From: Planctomycetaceae bacterium
Lineage (GTDB): Bacteria > Planctomycetota > Planctomycetia > Planctomycetales > Planctomycetaceae
NCBI GenBank assembly: GCA_016765335.1
Contig: JAESQE010000270.1
Location: 2,215 to 7,915 of the forward strand
Direction: 5' to 3'
Length of the DNA: 5,701 bases
Positions 1 through 5,701 of the stretch are shown here, piece after piece; the stretch's first letter is position 1, and every line of letters starts with the position of its first letter. Under the pieces are notes generated by a model. That model did no database searches. It saw only the letters and a list, made by a program, of their open reading frames with translations, and was not told the origin of the DNA. The position numbers and the translations under genes were made by a program.

Positions 1-2080
1 CAAACAACTCGAAAATTACCGCAATATAGGCATCATCGCACATATTGATGCCGGGAAAACCACGACCACCGAGAGAATCCTGTTCTACTCTGGCGCTTCA
101 CATCGCATGGGTAATGTCGACGATGGCACGACAACGACCGACTTCGATCCCGCCGAATCCGAACGAGGCATCACCATCTATTCCGCTGCAATTACTTGCT
201 CCTGGAAAGATAAAACCATCAACATTATTGATACCCCTGGGCATGTCGATTTCACGGCTGAGGTCGAACGTTCGCTGCGAGTGCTTGATGGTGCCGTTGT
301 TATTTTCAGTGCAGTCGAAGGGGTTGAAGCTCAAAGCGAAACTGTCTGGCGACAAGCCGATCATTACGCTGTGCCTCGGATTTGTTTTATCAATAAAATG
401 GATCGCATCGGTTCCGACTTTGATCGCACATTAAAACAGATGCGCGAACGCCTGCACGCCAAGCCAATCCCGGTCACACTCCCGATTGGTTCCGGGCCTG
501 CCCATAATCCGGACCCATTCCGCGGTATCATCGATCTACTTTCGATGAAAGCTCTGTACTTTGATGCAGAATCCCGAGGCGAAAAAATTCGCGAGGAAGA
601 AATTCCTGAAGACCTGCAAGACCTGGCAGAAATTTCTCGCCTGGAATTGATCGAAGTCGCTGCCGAGTTCGATGACGAATTGATGAACACCTACCTGGAA
701 GGCGGTCCTATCACAGCCGAGCAGATTATTCCTGCGTTAAGAATTGGAACCTTAAATCGCGAAATCCAACCAACCTTTGCTGGCTCTTCCCTAAGTTATA
801 TCGGCGTGCAACCAGTACTCGATGGCGTGAGCCACTACCTGCCTAGCCCGCTGGATCGCCCGCCGGTTACCGGTGACAACATGCACCCTAAAAAGCCGCA
901 GATTGTCAGTCGTCGCCCCAGTGCTGATGAACCGTTTTGCGGACTGGTTTTCAAAATTGTCGCCGAGCAACATGCCGATTTGTATTTTGTGCGAGTTTAT
1001 TCTGGAGTCCTCAAAAGCGGTTCGCGTGTTTTGAATCCTCGAACCAACAAAAAAGAGTTGATCAACCAAATCTGGCATATTCAGGCAGACTCCAAAGAAA
1101 AGATCGAAGCCGAGTCGATCGGTCCCGGAGAAATCGCAGGCGTTGTGGGCCTCAAAAATTCTGCAACCGGAGATACGTTGTGTGACCAAAGGCATATCAT
1201 TGCCTTGGAAGCGATCACGTTCCCCGAAACCGTCATTTCGATGGCAGTCGAACCGGATACAAACGCCGAACGAAAAAAATTAAACGAAGTACTTGCCCGG
1301 CTCGAAAAACAAGATCCAACTTTCCACTGTGTGACCAGTGAAGAGACCGGTCAGCAGATCATCAGCGGCATGGGCGAATTACATCTGGAAGTTATTAAGG
1401 ATCGAATCCAACGCGATTTTAAGCTGAATGTGAAAGTCCACAAGCCACGTGTCAGTTACCGAGAAACGATCTCTAAAAACGTAAGCGGGACCGGGGAGTT
1501 CAATCAAACCACCCCCAACGGCAACCGCTTTGCAGCTGTCTCGATTGAGCTGACCTCGTTACCTTCAGAGCAACCGGTTGAATACGCCAACAAACTCAAG
1601 CCAGATGCTTTGCCACTGGAACTTCGCAAAGTGCTTGACGAATCTGGCAGCCAACTTATTGGTGCTGTCGGCTACTATGGATACCCTTTAATGGGCTTGC
1701 GATTGACCGTCACTCATGTTGATTACAAACCGGGAGAGACAGACGAAATTGCATTGAACGCCGCTTTAGACCGTGCTTTCGAATCCGCTCTTTCTGCAGA
1801 AAACATCGTGTTGCTCGAACCAATCATGAAGCTGGAAGTTGTCTGCCCGGATGAATTTCTGGGCAACATCCAAGCCGACCTGCAAATGCGACATGCTTCG
1901 ATTTTCGGTCAGGAACAACGCGGTCACTTAACAGTCATCGGAGCCGAGGCACCACTCGCCAATATGTTTGGCTATTCGACACAAGTTCGCAGCCTCTCCC
2001 AGGGCCGAGCTTCCTATTCGATGTCTCCCCTCAAATACGCCCCGGCTCCAAAAAAAGTTCTCGAAGACATGCTCGGATAA
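1..2080 (+). CDS. fusA: EF-G-family translational GTPase, EF-G2-like paralogue (5' end cut by window)
   Basis: The reading frame is open from base 2 and gives 692 residues; EF-G is about 690-700 long, so only a few N-terminal residues are missing. GTPase motifs are intact (numbered from the first codon here): AHIDAGKT 13-20, RGITI 55-59, DTPGH 77-81, NKMD 131-134. Domains G', II, III ([10 protein letters not shown]), IV and V follow. Cytosolic, ribosome-bound, GTP-hydrolysing. Domain IV is unlike translocating EF-G: the usual GGRGQYGHV tip loop reads PNGNRFAAV (about 505-513), and the YHDVDSSE loop holding the catalytic-tip histidine (His583 in E. coli) is replaced by [11 protein letters not shown]. 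From memory, mitochondrial EF-G2, a ribosome-recycling factor working with RRF, has a similar PGT loop and a similar C-terminal half (LEP.M.LEV, MGYST). I infer the spdEFG2 group rather than the main translocase. Family certain, subgroup probable; the symbol is the family name only. Confidence 0.95.
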   Translation, partial: KQLENYRNIGIIAHIDAGKTTTTERILFYSGASHRMGNVDDGTTTTDFDPAESERGITIYSAAITCSWKDKTINIIDTPGHVDFTAEVERSLRVLDGAVVIFSAVEGVEAQSETVWRQADHYAVPRICFINKMDRIGSDFDRTLKQMRERLHAKPIPVTLPIGSGPAHNPDPFRGIIDLLSMKALYFDAESRGEKIREEEIPEDLQDLAEISRLELIEVAAEFDDELMNTYLEGGPITAEQIIPALRIGTLNREIQPTFAGSSLSYIGVQPVLDGVSHYLPSPLDRPPVTGDNMHPKKPQIVSRRPSADEPFCGLVFKIVAEQHADLYFVRVYSGVLKSGSRVLNPRTNKKELINQIWHIQADSKEKIEAESIGPGEIAGVVGLKNSATGDTLCDQRHIIALEAITFPETVISMAVEPDTNAERKKLNEVLARLEKQDPTFHCVTSEETGQQIISGMGELHLEVIKDRIQRDFKLNVKVHKPRVSYRETISKNVSGTGEFNQTTPNGNRFAAVSIELTSLPSEQPVEYANKLKPDALPLELRKVLDESGSQLIGAVGYYGYPLMGLRLTVTHVDYKPGETDEIALNAALDRAFESALSAENIVLLEPIMKLEVVCPDEFLGNIQADLQMRHASIFGQEQRGHLTVIGAEAPLANMFGYSTQVRSLSQGRASYSMSPLKYAPAPKKVLEDMLG

Positions 2081-2110
2081 TTGATGGCCGACAGGTTCAC
2101 CCAGCGTTTT

Positions 2111-2156
2111 GGTGCTTGAGAGAATCAACAGGCACTCGAAGGTGGGAGCAAGCACC
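2111..2156. repeat. 46-nt inverted repeat between convergent genes
   Basis: GGTGCTTG at 2111-2118 is exactly complementary to CAAGCACC at 2149-2156, with a 30-nt loop. It lies in the 114-bp spacer between the 3' ends of the EF-G gene and the regulator, so it could slow polymerase from both sides. No T-run follows the stem on either strand, so I do not call it an intrinsic terminator. It may equally be a copy of a dispersed palindromic repeat. Confidence 0.5.
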
Positions 2157-2194
2157 GCACCCTACTTTGGGAATCCCGCTTTGATTGTTGGGTT

Positions 2195-3223
2195 TCAAAC
2201 CATCGATTTCTGTGTTTCCAAGCCGAGTTTTTTCATTTTGTTGTACAGCGTGACTCTGCTCACGCCGAGTTCACGGGCAGCGTCTGTACGGTTTTGCTGG
2301 TTCTGTACCAGCGATTGTTGGATCAATTGGCGTTCCATGTTGGCAAGTTGTGTTTCCAAAGAAAGCCCATCAGTCAAATCATAATTATTTCCAAGCATTG
2401 GTGTCATACGCGGTTTTTCAACCGGGAGACGAGAAGCCTCTGTTGGCAACACCGATTCTGGAAGATGCGATTCATTCAACACTCTTGAGTCGCAGTACAT
2501 GACCGCTCTGGCGATGACGTGTTTGAGTTCGCGTACATTTCCTGGCCAGGCATGATCCATTAATCGTCGAATTAAAGAGTCTTCAATGCGATCAATGCGT
2601 CTGCTGTACTGTTGAGAATAATGCCGAACAAAATTCCTGGTTAGCCCGGTGATTTCATCCAGCCGATCTCGTAATGGCGGGATTTCGAAGCAATGAGCAT
2701 TGAGGTGATAATACAAATCTGCCCGAAAATCACCCTGTTTGACGATCATCTGCAAATCTTTTTGGCAATTGACAATCATACGGAATCGAGGCGAATTATC
2801 TGCATCGTTGCAGGTTTTTAGCGGATCTTGAAAGTCGATCAAATTCAGTAATTTTAATTGATGCTTCCAAGAGAGAGTTTCGATTTCTTGAATAAATATC
2901 GTTGGTAAATCTGCCCTGCTGCCTGGAGCAATGCGAGATTTGTCCGGTTTGTCGACTGGACTATTGATGCGAGAAAACAATTGCTGGTCGATTTGCTCGT
3001 TGGTTAAAGTACCACAGTTCAGTGAAAGAAAGCAAGCTGTTTCAGTCGCTGTCTGTTGATGCAGCAACTGAGAAAGAAACGTTTTGCCAACGCCCGTTTC
3101 GCCAACCAGCAGCAAAGGGGCATCATGATCGAACGCGGTCGCCATCTCTGAAAATACTCTGCGAATCTTCATTCCTTCAACTTTCGAAGAAGGAGAAGTT
3201 CCGCTCGGGGCATGTGCAATCAT
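2195..3223 (-). CDS. Degenerate NtrC-type AAA+ regulator with Fis-type HTH, no receiver domain
   Basis: 342 residues: AAA+ core about 15-255, linker, C-terminal Fis-type helix-turn-helix about 294-336 (RTDAARELGVSRVTLYNKM). Seen: Walker A GETGVGKT 41-48, FRADLYYHLN 166-175 (arginine-finger region), PPLRDR 182-187, AWPGNVREL 225-233 (sensor II). These place it among bacterial enhancer-binding proteins. Several signatures are lost. The segment that should carry GAFTGA reads SPVDKP (88-93) in an ungapped eye alignment. Walker B is IFIQE instead of FLDE (Gln112 for Asp). The second arginine of the finger region is His173. Without GAFTGA it should not remodel sigma-54 holoenzyme; I infer DNA binding with sigma-70 promoters or an oligomeric repressor role. 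There is no receiver, GAF or PAS domain, so no visible input. The ATG at 3223 has a weak AAGGCAGG upstream; Met18 (3172) is an alternative start. Targets unknown. Confidence 0.88.
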   Translation of the reverse strand: MIAHAPSGTSPSSKVEGMKIRRVFSEMATAFDHDAPLLLVGETGVGKTFLSQLLHQQTATETACFLSLNCGTLTNEQIDQQLFSRINSPVDKPDKSRIAPGSRADLPTIFIQEIETLSWKHQLKLLNLIDFQDPLKTCNDADNSPRFRMIVNCQKDLQMIVKQGDFRADLYYHLNAHCFEIPPLRDRLDEITGLTRNFVRHYSQQYSRRIDRIEDSLIRRLMDHAWPGNVRELKHVIARAVMYCDSRVLNESHLPESVLPTEASRLPVEKPRMTPMLGNNYDLTDGLSLETQLANMERQLIQQSLVQNQQNRTDAARELGVSRVTLYNKMKKLGLETQKSMV

Positions 3224-3251
3224 AGAGCCTGCCTTTATGTTTTAGTGCCTG

Positions 3252-3278
3252 TGCAATCGTAACAAAGTTGTGATTGCA
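3252..3278. promoter_or_regulatory. Dyad TGCAATC..GATTGCA upstream of the regulator, possible operator
   Basis: TGCAATC (3252-3258) and GATTGCA (3272-3278) form a perfect 7-bp inverted repeat; an inner ACAA/TTGT pair extends it with a 3-nt bulge. It sits 29-55 bp upstream of the regulator ATG, where a promoter or operator would lie. Fis-type HTH dimers bind dyads of this kind, so autoregulation is possible but unproven. I found no sigma-54 GG-N10-GC promoter here and no clear sigma-70 promoter. Confidence 0.35.
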
Positions 3279-3481
3279 AACTTATCAAATATTGTGCTGT
3301 TCTTTTTACTGTTAGGACTTCTTAACAAATGGGATGCCAACACAGAGAAATCCGCAGGATGAATTGAACGAACTGGTCCGCTGGAATTTTATATCTACTA
3401 CAAAACAAGGGTTTTGTGCGATCTTTTGCCCTGTGGGAGAGGTGTGTGGAATCTTACTGAGCAAGCACAAATTGCTGATGC

Positions 3482-3512
3482 GATTGCAATACAGGTGTTG
3501 CATAATTGCAAC
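3482..3512. repeat. Second cluster of TTGCA dyads
   Basis: GATTGCA recurs at 3482-3488, followed by the interrupted palindrome GTTGCA-TAAT-TGCAAC at 3497-3512. The same half-site GATTGCA/TGCAATC forms the dyad at 3252-3278, about 220 bp away. Shared half-sites suggest related protein-binding sites, but TTGCA is short and chance recurrence is possible. Confidence 0.3.
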
Positions 3513-3517
3513 ATGAC

Positions 3518-3557
3518 GCCTCGCGAGTGATGCCAGAAGGCAACTTCACGCGTTGGC
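3518..3557. repeat. Imperfect 40-nt hairpin
   Basis: GCC-t-CGCG on the left (3518-3525) pairs with CGCG-tt-GGC on the right (3549-3557), and the inner TGCC-AGAA-GGCA (3531-3542) makes a tight tetraloop stem; the middle is bulged. It resembles dispersed palindromic repeats. No neighbouring gene explains it. Confidence 0.35.
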
Positions 3558-3613
3558 CTCCTCCCGTTTGAGTTCAGTTCAGAAATCGCATTTCGGGCAG
3601 GTATGAAAAGCAA

Positions 3614-3656
3614 GGCGGTAGGCTGGGGTTAGCCGTAGTAGTCCAACTAGCGTAAA
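3614..3656. repeat. Degenerate GTAGG..GGGTTAG..GCGTAA-type dispersed repeat
   Basis: The segment reads GCGGTAGGCTGGGGTTAGCC and continues to AGCGTAAAAG. It resembles the widespread bacterial intergenic repeat of general form GTAGG.TGGGTTAG..GCGTAACCCA.C, but the right half has lost the complementary CCCAC. A small stem GGCT..AGCC remains. The match is from memory and weak. Confidence 0.3.
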
Positions 3657-3716
3657 AGGTCAGTCATTTGGGTAGGGGATTTTGATGGCCCGATTGGGAA
3701 CAAATTAAACGGATAG

Positions 3717-3873
3717 ATTTTATTTTACCACAGAGACACAGAGAACACCGAGTCAAAAAACAGCAATTTATCAATCAATGTAACTCTAGAGATTTATGGT
3801 TTCGCATTGTCGTGAAATAAGAATTCCCTGAAATTTCTCTGTGATCTCTGCGTCTCGGTGGTTAATTTTATTT
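3717..3873. mobile_element. MITE-like element with CACAGAGA-type inverted arms and 9-nt flanking repeat
   Basis: Arms of 26 nt at 3727-3752 (starting ACCACAGAGACACAGAGA) and 3837-3862 are inverted copies matching at 22 of 26 positions. The direct repeat ATTTTATTT lies just outside both (3717-3725 and 3865-3873), which looks like a target-site duplication, though it is AT-rich and simple. The 84-nt interior has no open frame of note. Repeats beginning ACCACAGAGACACAGAG are, to my knowledge, common intergenic elements in several phyla including planctomycetes. No transposase is present, so any movement would need one supplied in trans. Confidence 0.6.
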
Positions 3874-4006
3874 CTTCCTATTTGATACCGACTACGCTGG
3901 GCAATACACTAGGAAATAAAATTTAGAACTGGTCAAACTGTCTGTTATTTAGCGGTAGATGCTACAGTAGGTGTACTGATTTGATACCGCGATTATCATC
4001 AGAATC

Positions 4007-4142
4007 AGTTGGAGTTCACGCTCACGCTTTAGCGTGCAGCGGTTGGAGAATGCCTTCAGGCCGTTTCTGATAAATCGAAAATGCTAAATCATCCCCCCTG
4101 CTAAGGCGGGGGACAAAGCACGCTAAAGCGTGAACTCCAACT
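4007..4142. repeat. 136-bp nested-palindrome (REP/MITE-like) element
   Basis: The right arm (4118-4142) is the exact complement of the left arm (4007-4037), except that the left arm carries a 6-nt tandem duplication CACGCT (4017-4022 and 4023-4028). Each arm contains its own hairpin, CACGCTTTAGCGTG on the left (4023-4036). The interior has a further imperfect GC-rich hairpin (TCCCC..CCT / AGG..GGGGA, about 4092-4113). No flanking target duplication is visible. It starts 81 nt beyond the murA stop, so a murA transcript would fold here; only a weak CTTTGT follows the first hairpin, so it is not a clear intrinsic terminator. Confidence 0.65.
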
Positions 4143-4223
4143 ATTTGCAATTCGAAGCATTGTGACTTGAAATATTCAAATGACATGCCACCCTCGCGAC
4201 AATCTGCAACAGTGAACTGGCAG

Positions 4224-5567
4224 TTAATTATCGAGAGGTGTCTTTGCCAACAAGGCTTGCTGCCAATGTGGCTGCGGGATTGAATGGGTCGTTTTGCGAG
4301 AACTTTCAGACACGCGTTGCACATTCGCCCCTAAGGCAGTCAATTTCCCGGTTAGGTTTTCGTAGCCGCGATCGAGATGATAGATTCTGCGAATCGTTGT
4401 TTCCCCTTCAGCCGCTAATGCTGCGATGACCAAAGCTGCGCTGGCGCGTAAATCGGAAGCCATCACGTTGGCACCGCTGAGCTTGTTGACTCCCTGGATA
4501 ATGACGCTGTTTGCTTCCCGGCGAATTTTAGCCCCCATGCGAACCAGTTCCGAAGCGTACATAAACCTTTCTGGAAAAACGCGGTCCGTCACAATGCTTG
4601 TCCCATCGGCCAAACATAATAGCGCCGTCAGTTGAGCCTGGGTGTCGGTCGGAATACCGGGATAGGCCAGCGAAACAATATCTCCTGCCAGAATTTTCTT
4701 CACGCCAGAAACTCGAATTGAATCTGTACCGACCTGGCAATGAACTCCCAGCGAAGTCAGTTTATCGAGAAAAGCAGAAAGATGCTCAGGGACGACATTT
4801 TCCAGGGTGACATCTCCCCGCGTTATTGCAGCTGCTATTATCCATGTGGCTGCTTCGATTCGATCCGGGATAATTTCATATTCGGTTGGACTTAAATTAT
4901 CCACTCCATCAATAGTGATGCACGGAGTCCCCAGGCCTTCAATTTTTGCTCCACAAGCTTGTAAGAAGTTTCCCAGATCAACCACCTCCGGCTCGCAGGC
5001 AGCAGATTCGATAACGGTTGTTCCGCTTGCCAGTACAGCTGCGGACATAATGTTGCAGGTTCCGGTGACGGTGCTTCCCATGGCTCCACCGAGAAAAATG
5101 CGTGCCCCTTTCAGCTTCGCAGCCTTTGCAATCACATAGCCAGATTGTATTTCGATTTCCGCACCCAAGGCTGCCAATCCCTTCAAATGCAAATCGATCG
5201 GACGATGACCGATGTTGCATCCTCCAGGAAGTGATACGCAGGCCTCGCCTCGGCTGGCAAGCAGCGGCCCCAGCACGCAAACACTGGCACGCATTTTTCG
5301 AACCAGCTCGTAGTCTGCAACCGAGTGCTGGGAATCGGTTGATTCCAGCAGCCATTCTCCAGCTTTGCCCTGGGAGACAGACATTCCCAATTGAGCAAGC
5401 AACCCCGTCATGCTGGTGATGTCACGCAGTTCCGGAATACTTCGCAGCAATGTTTTACCAGGAATCGCCAGGCAGGCAGCCATGATCGGCAAGGCTGCAT
5501 TTTTTGCACCAGAGATCTGCACACTCCCTTGTAAAGGTAGTCCTCCCTGTATGACTAATTTATCCAT
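4224..5567 (-). CDS. murA: UDP-N-acetylglucosamine 1-carboxyvinyltransferase (MurA)
   Basis: Transfers enolpyruvate from PEP to UDP-GlcNAc in the cytoplasm, the first committed step of peptidoglycan synthesis. The 447-residue product covers the whole EPSP-synthase-type two-domain fold. Key residues visible: Lys22-Asn23 in [11 protein letters not shown], active-site Cys117 in [17 protein letters not shown] (Cys115 of E. coli; Cys rather than Asp predicts fosfomycin sensitivity), Asp308 in [10 protein letters not shown] (Asp305), Arg374 in DLRASAAL, Arg400 in YHLDRGYE (Arg397). The start at 5567 is chosen because MDKLVIQGG matches the family N-terminus and AAGGAG lies 8 nt upstream; an in-frame TTG at 5618 would precede the likely -10 box. 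The C-terminus runs about 30 residues past the usual end (418-447, polar, no recognised domain). Monocistronic in this window. A planctomycete murA would fit evidence that many members of this phylum make peptidoglycan. Confidence 0.98.
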   Translation of the reverse strand: MDKLVIQGGLPLQGSVQISGAKNAALPIMAACLAIPGKTLLRSIPELRDITSMTGLLAQLGMSVSQGKAGEWLLESTDSQHSVADYELVRKMRASVCVLGPLLASRGEACVSLPGGCNIGHRPIDLHLKGLAALGAEIEIQSGYVIAKAAKLKGARIFLGGAMGSTVTGTCNIMSAAVLASGTTVIESAACEPEVVDLGNFLQACGAKIEGLGTPCITIDGVDNLSPTEYEIIPDRIEAATWIIAAAITRGDVTLENVVPEHLSAFLDKLTSLGVHCQVGTDSIRVSGVKKILAGDIVSLAYPGIPTDTQAQLTALLCLADGTSIVTDRVFPERFMYASELVRMGAKIRREANSVIIQGVNKLSGANVMASDLRASAALVIAALAAEGETTIRRIYHLDRGYENLTGKLTALGANVQRVSESSRKTTHSIPQPHWQQALLAKTPLDN

Positions 5568-5575
5568 CCCTGGTT

Positions 5576-5581
5576 CTCCTT
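5576..5581 (-). promoter_or_regulatory. murA ribosome binding site
   Basis: AAGGAG on the minus strand, 8 nt before the ATG at 5567. It decides the start in favour of MDKLVIQGG over the in-frame TTG at 5618. Confidence 0.8.
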
Positions 5582-5605
5582 CGGTTCCGTTACTCTTGAG
5601 CAGCA

Positions 5606-5635
5606 AGTATAGCGGCAAAGAGGAAAAACCAGCAA
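5606..5635 (-). promoter_or_regulatory. Probable sigma-70-type promoter of murA
   Basis: Read on the minus strand, TTGCTG (5630-5635) lies 18 nt before TATACT (5606-5611), a 5/6 match to the -10 consensus with a weak -35. Transcription would begin near 5599, giving a leader of about 30 nt that ends in the strong Shine-Dalgarno. Found by eye only. Confidence 0.45.
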
Positions 5636-5670
5636 CCGAAGACTTATTAGGGAACCTCTATTAATTGGTT

Positions 5671-5691
5671 CTCCCCCTTACGAAGGGGGAG
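5671..5691. repeat. Palindromic repeat, perfect 9-bp stem, at window edge
   Basis: CTCCCCCTT-ACG-AAGGGGGAG is a perfect 9-bp stem with a 3-nt loop, followed by GTGAGAGGGGG running off the window. Such CCCCCTT/AAGGGGG units recur as dispersed intergenic repeats in many genomes, including planctomycetes (from memory). It sits upstream of the murA promoter, and the element probably continues past base 5701. Confidence 0.5.
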
Positions 5692-5701
5692 TGAGAGGGG
5701 G

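Larger units (their letters stand above)
3224..4223. other. 1-kb gene-free spacer rich in palindromic repeats
   Basis: The stretch between the regulator start and the murA stop shows no convincing gene. The open frames of 60-100 codons in it overlap one another on both strands, lack Shine-Dalgarno sequences, have cysteine-rich low-quality translations and run through the repeats. It holds at least four separate palindromic structures, listed individually. A 7-bp hairpin with a 4-nt loop also lies at 3400-3417 (ACAAAAC / GTTTTGT). No tRNA or rRNA was seen. Confidence 0.75.

Noticed and set aside
3224..3300. Sigma-54 promoter (GG-N10-GC) upstream of the regulator
   Set aside because: TTGCA motifs are present on the minus strand, but no GG lies at the required distance before the GC in the ones I checked.
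3334..3516. 60-codon plus-strand open frame in the long spacer
   Set aside because: No ribosome binding site, no recognisable domain, overlapped by two minus-strand frames of similar length, and ends within the TTGCA dyad region.
3312..3613. 63- and 71-codon minus-strand open frames in the long spacer
   Set aside because: Cysteine-rich translations without domains or ribosome binding sites; the longer one crosses the 3518-3557 hairpin. Most likely chance frames in non-coding DNA.
3881..3989. Direct repeat TTTGATACCG at 3881-3890 and 3980-3989
   Set aside because: Only 10 nt long, with no inverted ends or element-like structure between the copies; probably chance.
3224..4223. CRISPR array, tRNA or toxin-antitoxin pair in the long spacer
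   Set aside because: The repeats are inverted pairs, not regularly spaced direct repeats; no tRNA T-loop motif or small paired genes were found.
4022..4324. 100-codon open frame on the minus strand overlapping the murA 3' end
   Set aside because: It overlaps murA in another frame, runs through the nested palindrome element, has no Shine-Dalgarno and no recognisable domain.
4791..5355. Several 65-125-codon frames on both strands within murA and similar ones within the EF-G gene
   Set aside because: They are antisense or out-of-frame shadows of well-supported genes, with no domain matches.
5568..5618. Longer murA start at a TTG codon, adding 17 residues
   Set aside because: The extra residues do not match the MurA N-terminus, the TTG lies upstream of the probable -10 box, and a strong AAGGAG sits 8 nt before the internal ATG.

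Overview
The window holds three protein genes and about 1 kb of repeat-rich non-coding DNA. The best guess for the source is a planctomycete (Planctomycetota). The evidence is an EF-G paralogue whose C-terminal half resembles mitochondrial EF-G2 and spirochaete/planctomycete EF-G2, a stand-alone degenerate NtrC-type AAA+ regulator, moderate GC, and long spacers filled with palindromic repeats. This assignment is an inference; there is no rRNA or other decisive marker.

Layout. Positions 1-2080 (+) carry an EF-G-family translational GTPase missing only its first few codons. A 114-bp convergent spacer follows (2081-2194), with a 46-nt inverted repeat. Positions 2195-3223 (-) encode a 342-residue AAA+/Fis-type regulator that has the NtrC fold but lacks the GAFTGA loop needed to contact sigma-54. 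Positions 3224-4223 hold no gene I can defend. They contain a cluster of TTGCA dyads near the regulator, a small imperfect hairpin, a degenerate GTAGG..GGGTTAG..GCGTAA-like segment, a 157-bp MITE-like element with 26-nt inverted arms and a 9-nt flanking direct repeat, and a 136-bp nested-palindrome element. Positions 4224-5567 (-) encode MurA, with all key catalytic residues, a strong Shine-Dalgarno sequence and a plausible sigma-70-type promoter. The right edge enters another palindromic repeat (5671-5691).

The genes do not form a pathway or an operon. MurA catalyses the first committed step of peptidoglycan synthesis, the GTPase acts on ribosomes (probably in recycling rather than translocation), and the regulator's targets are unknown. 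I found no defence system, CRISPR array, tRNA, rRNA or transposase. The most interesting points are the EF-G2-like character of the GTPase, the loss of sigma-54-contact and ATPase signatures in the regulator, and the stacking of unrelated palindromic repeats in one spacer.
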